Shown: one piece after another, positions 63,542 to 64,000 of the stretch
Layout of the letters: each line of letters begins with the position of its first letter
How positions within the stretch are numbered: position 1 is the stretch's first letter
Source of the DNA: Microbulbifer sp. SAOS-129_SWC
GTDB lineage: Bacteria > Pseudomonadota > Gammaproteobacteria > Pseudomonadales > Cellvibrionaceae
Direction: 5' to 3'
Assembly (NCBI RefSeq): GCF_039696035.1
Contig: NZ_CP155567.1
Location: 4,397,001 to 4,461,000, forward strand
Length of the DNA stretch: 64,000 bases
The notes under the pieces: generated by a model
The model's input: the letters and a program-made list of their open reading frames with translations, nothing else
What the model was told of the DNA's origin: nothing
Database searches by the model: none
Made by a program: the position numbers and the translations under genes

Positions 63542-63844
63542 TCAGGCTACCAGCCAGCCCACGCCAGCCAACAATAAGGCGGCCAGGATCACCAGCAGCC
63601 CGTTCACTATCAGCGACTTGGGATAGGTGGCCTCTTTGTACAGCAGCGCGTAGGGGAGCCCGGTAAACGGGCCCAGCACCAGACTCAGCAGGCCCCAGCC
63701 CCAGCGGTTGTTGCCCAGCGCCGTGAGTGCGGCCATCAGCCCGCCAAGCCAGCACAGGGTGAAGCCGACCACGAACACGATAAATGCCGCGATCATCCAC
63801 CACGGGTTGGCCAAATAGATCTCGAGAAGTTGCTGTTCCGTCAT
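63542..63844 (-). CDS. Small polytopic membrane protein
   Basis: This 100-residue protein has three or four hydrophobic helices (PWWMIAAFIVFVVGFTLCWLG, WGWGLLSLVLGPFTGLPYALL, SLIVNGLLVILAALLLAGVGW). ATG at 63844 follows AACAATG-type weak context. No family recognised. The last 156 bases of the window show no gene I can support. Confidence 0.65.
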   Translation of the reverse strand: MTEQQLLEIYLANPWWMIAAFIVFVVGFTLCWLGGLMAALTALGNNRWGWGLLSLVLGPFTGLPYALLYKEATYPKSLIVNGLLVILAALLLAGVGWLVA

Positions 63845-64000
63845 TGTTAGAGTTTCACCAACGCCAGGGACTGCGGGCGCTGGTCCCGCGAGGAAATTCA
63901 CTCCATTGTGACGCAATCGGCGCTGTAGCCCAACTCCCGGCCCGCCGCCGCCGTGAAACACATCAGGTGTCGGCAAAAAACTGCCGCTGTACCCGCCGCC

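Overview
The window looks like a chromosomal segment of a GC-rich (about 60 percent by eye) marine-type gammaproteobacterium, most plausibly Microbulbifer or another Cellvibrionales member. That placement is an inference. It rests on the ntrC-ntrB-DUF4124-glnA-thiI order, the yrfG-hslR-hslO-pckA neighbourhood, the abundance of TonB-dependent uptake and autotransporter genes, and GC-rich housekeeping genes interrupted by AT-richer accessory genes. There is no integrase, transposase or phage gene.

Layout. 0-4 kb: asmA, mutY, yggX and a complete tRNA-Phe gene with its own promoter and terminator. 4-9 kb: a mosaic accessory stretch with a voltage-gated channel, a VOC protein, a Met/His/Lys-rich periplasmic protein, and a compact divergent locus. 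That locus pairs an acyltransferase-like enzyme and a haem-oxygenase-fold diiron oxygenase with a PAS-LuxR regulator preceded by a perfect CRP-type site. 9-18.6 kb: yajL, small conserved genes, then a tightly overlapping membrane/AAA+ cluster (polytopic protein, RDD, SpoIIM-like, DUF4129, DUF4350, MoxR ATPase, DUF58). 18.6-32 kb: a 2OG oxygenase, cysQ, cysK, yhhN, yrfG, hslR, a DegP-like protease, hslO, pckA and two tandem M15-type peptidases. Two copies of a palindromic dispersed element lie at 18.6 and 24.7 kb. 32-36 kb: an AI-2E family permease, an exported peroxiredoxin, a Gfo/Idh oxidoreductase and a DUF4239 protein.

36-43.7 kb holds the nitrogen control block: ntrC, ntrB, a DUF4124 gene and glnA, with a clear sigma-54 promoter and several NtrC-like sites, then thiI divergent from glnA. 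43.8-54.6 kb is one long minus-strand unit: giant autotransporter, TonB-dependent receptor, secreted S9 peptidase and a small exported TonB-C protein, with hairpins between cistrons. Divergent from it is a four-gene unit, MipA/OmpV - DUF3019 - OmpR-type regulator - histidine kinase. 58-64 kb: a TIGR03032 protein, a candidate structured small RNA, typA/bipA, and an AT-richer group of small genes that includes a GDCCVxC-family protein.

The best candidates for something undescribed are the acyltransferase/diiron-oxygenase/PAS-LuxR locus (6.4-8.8 kb), the autotransporter-receptor-peptidase-TonB unit, the palindromic elements whose differing arms are each self-complementary, and the structured RNA candidate upstream of typA.
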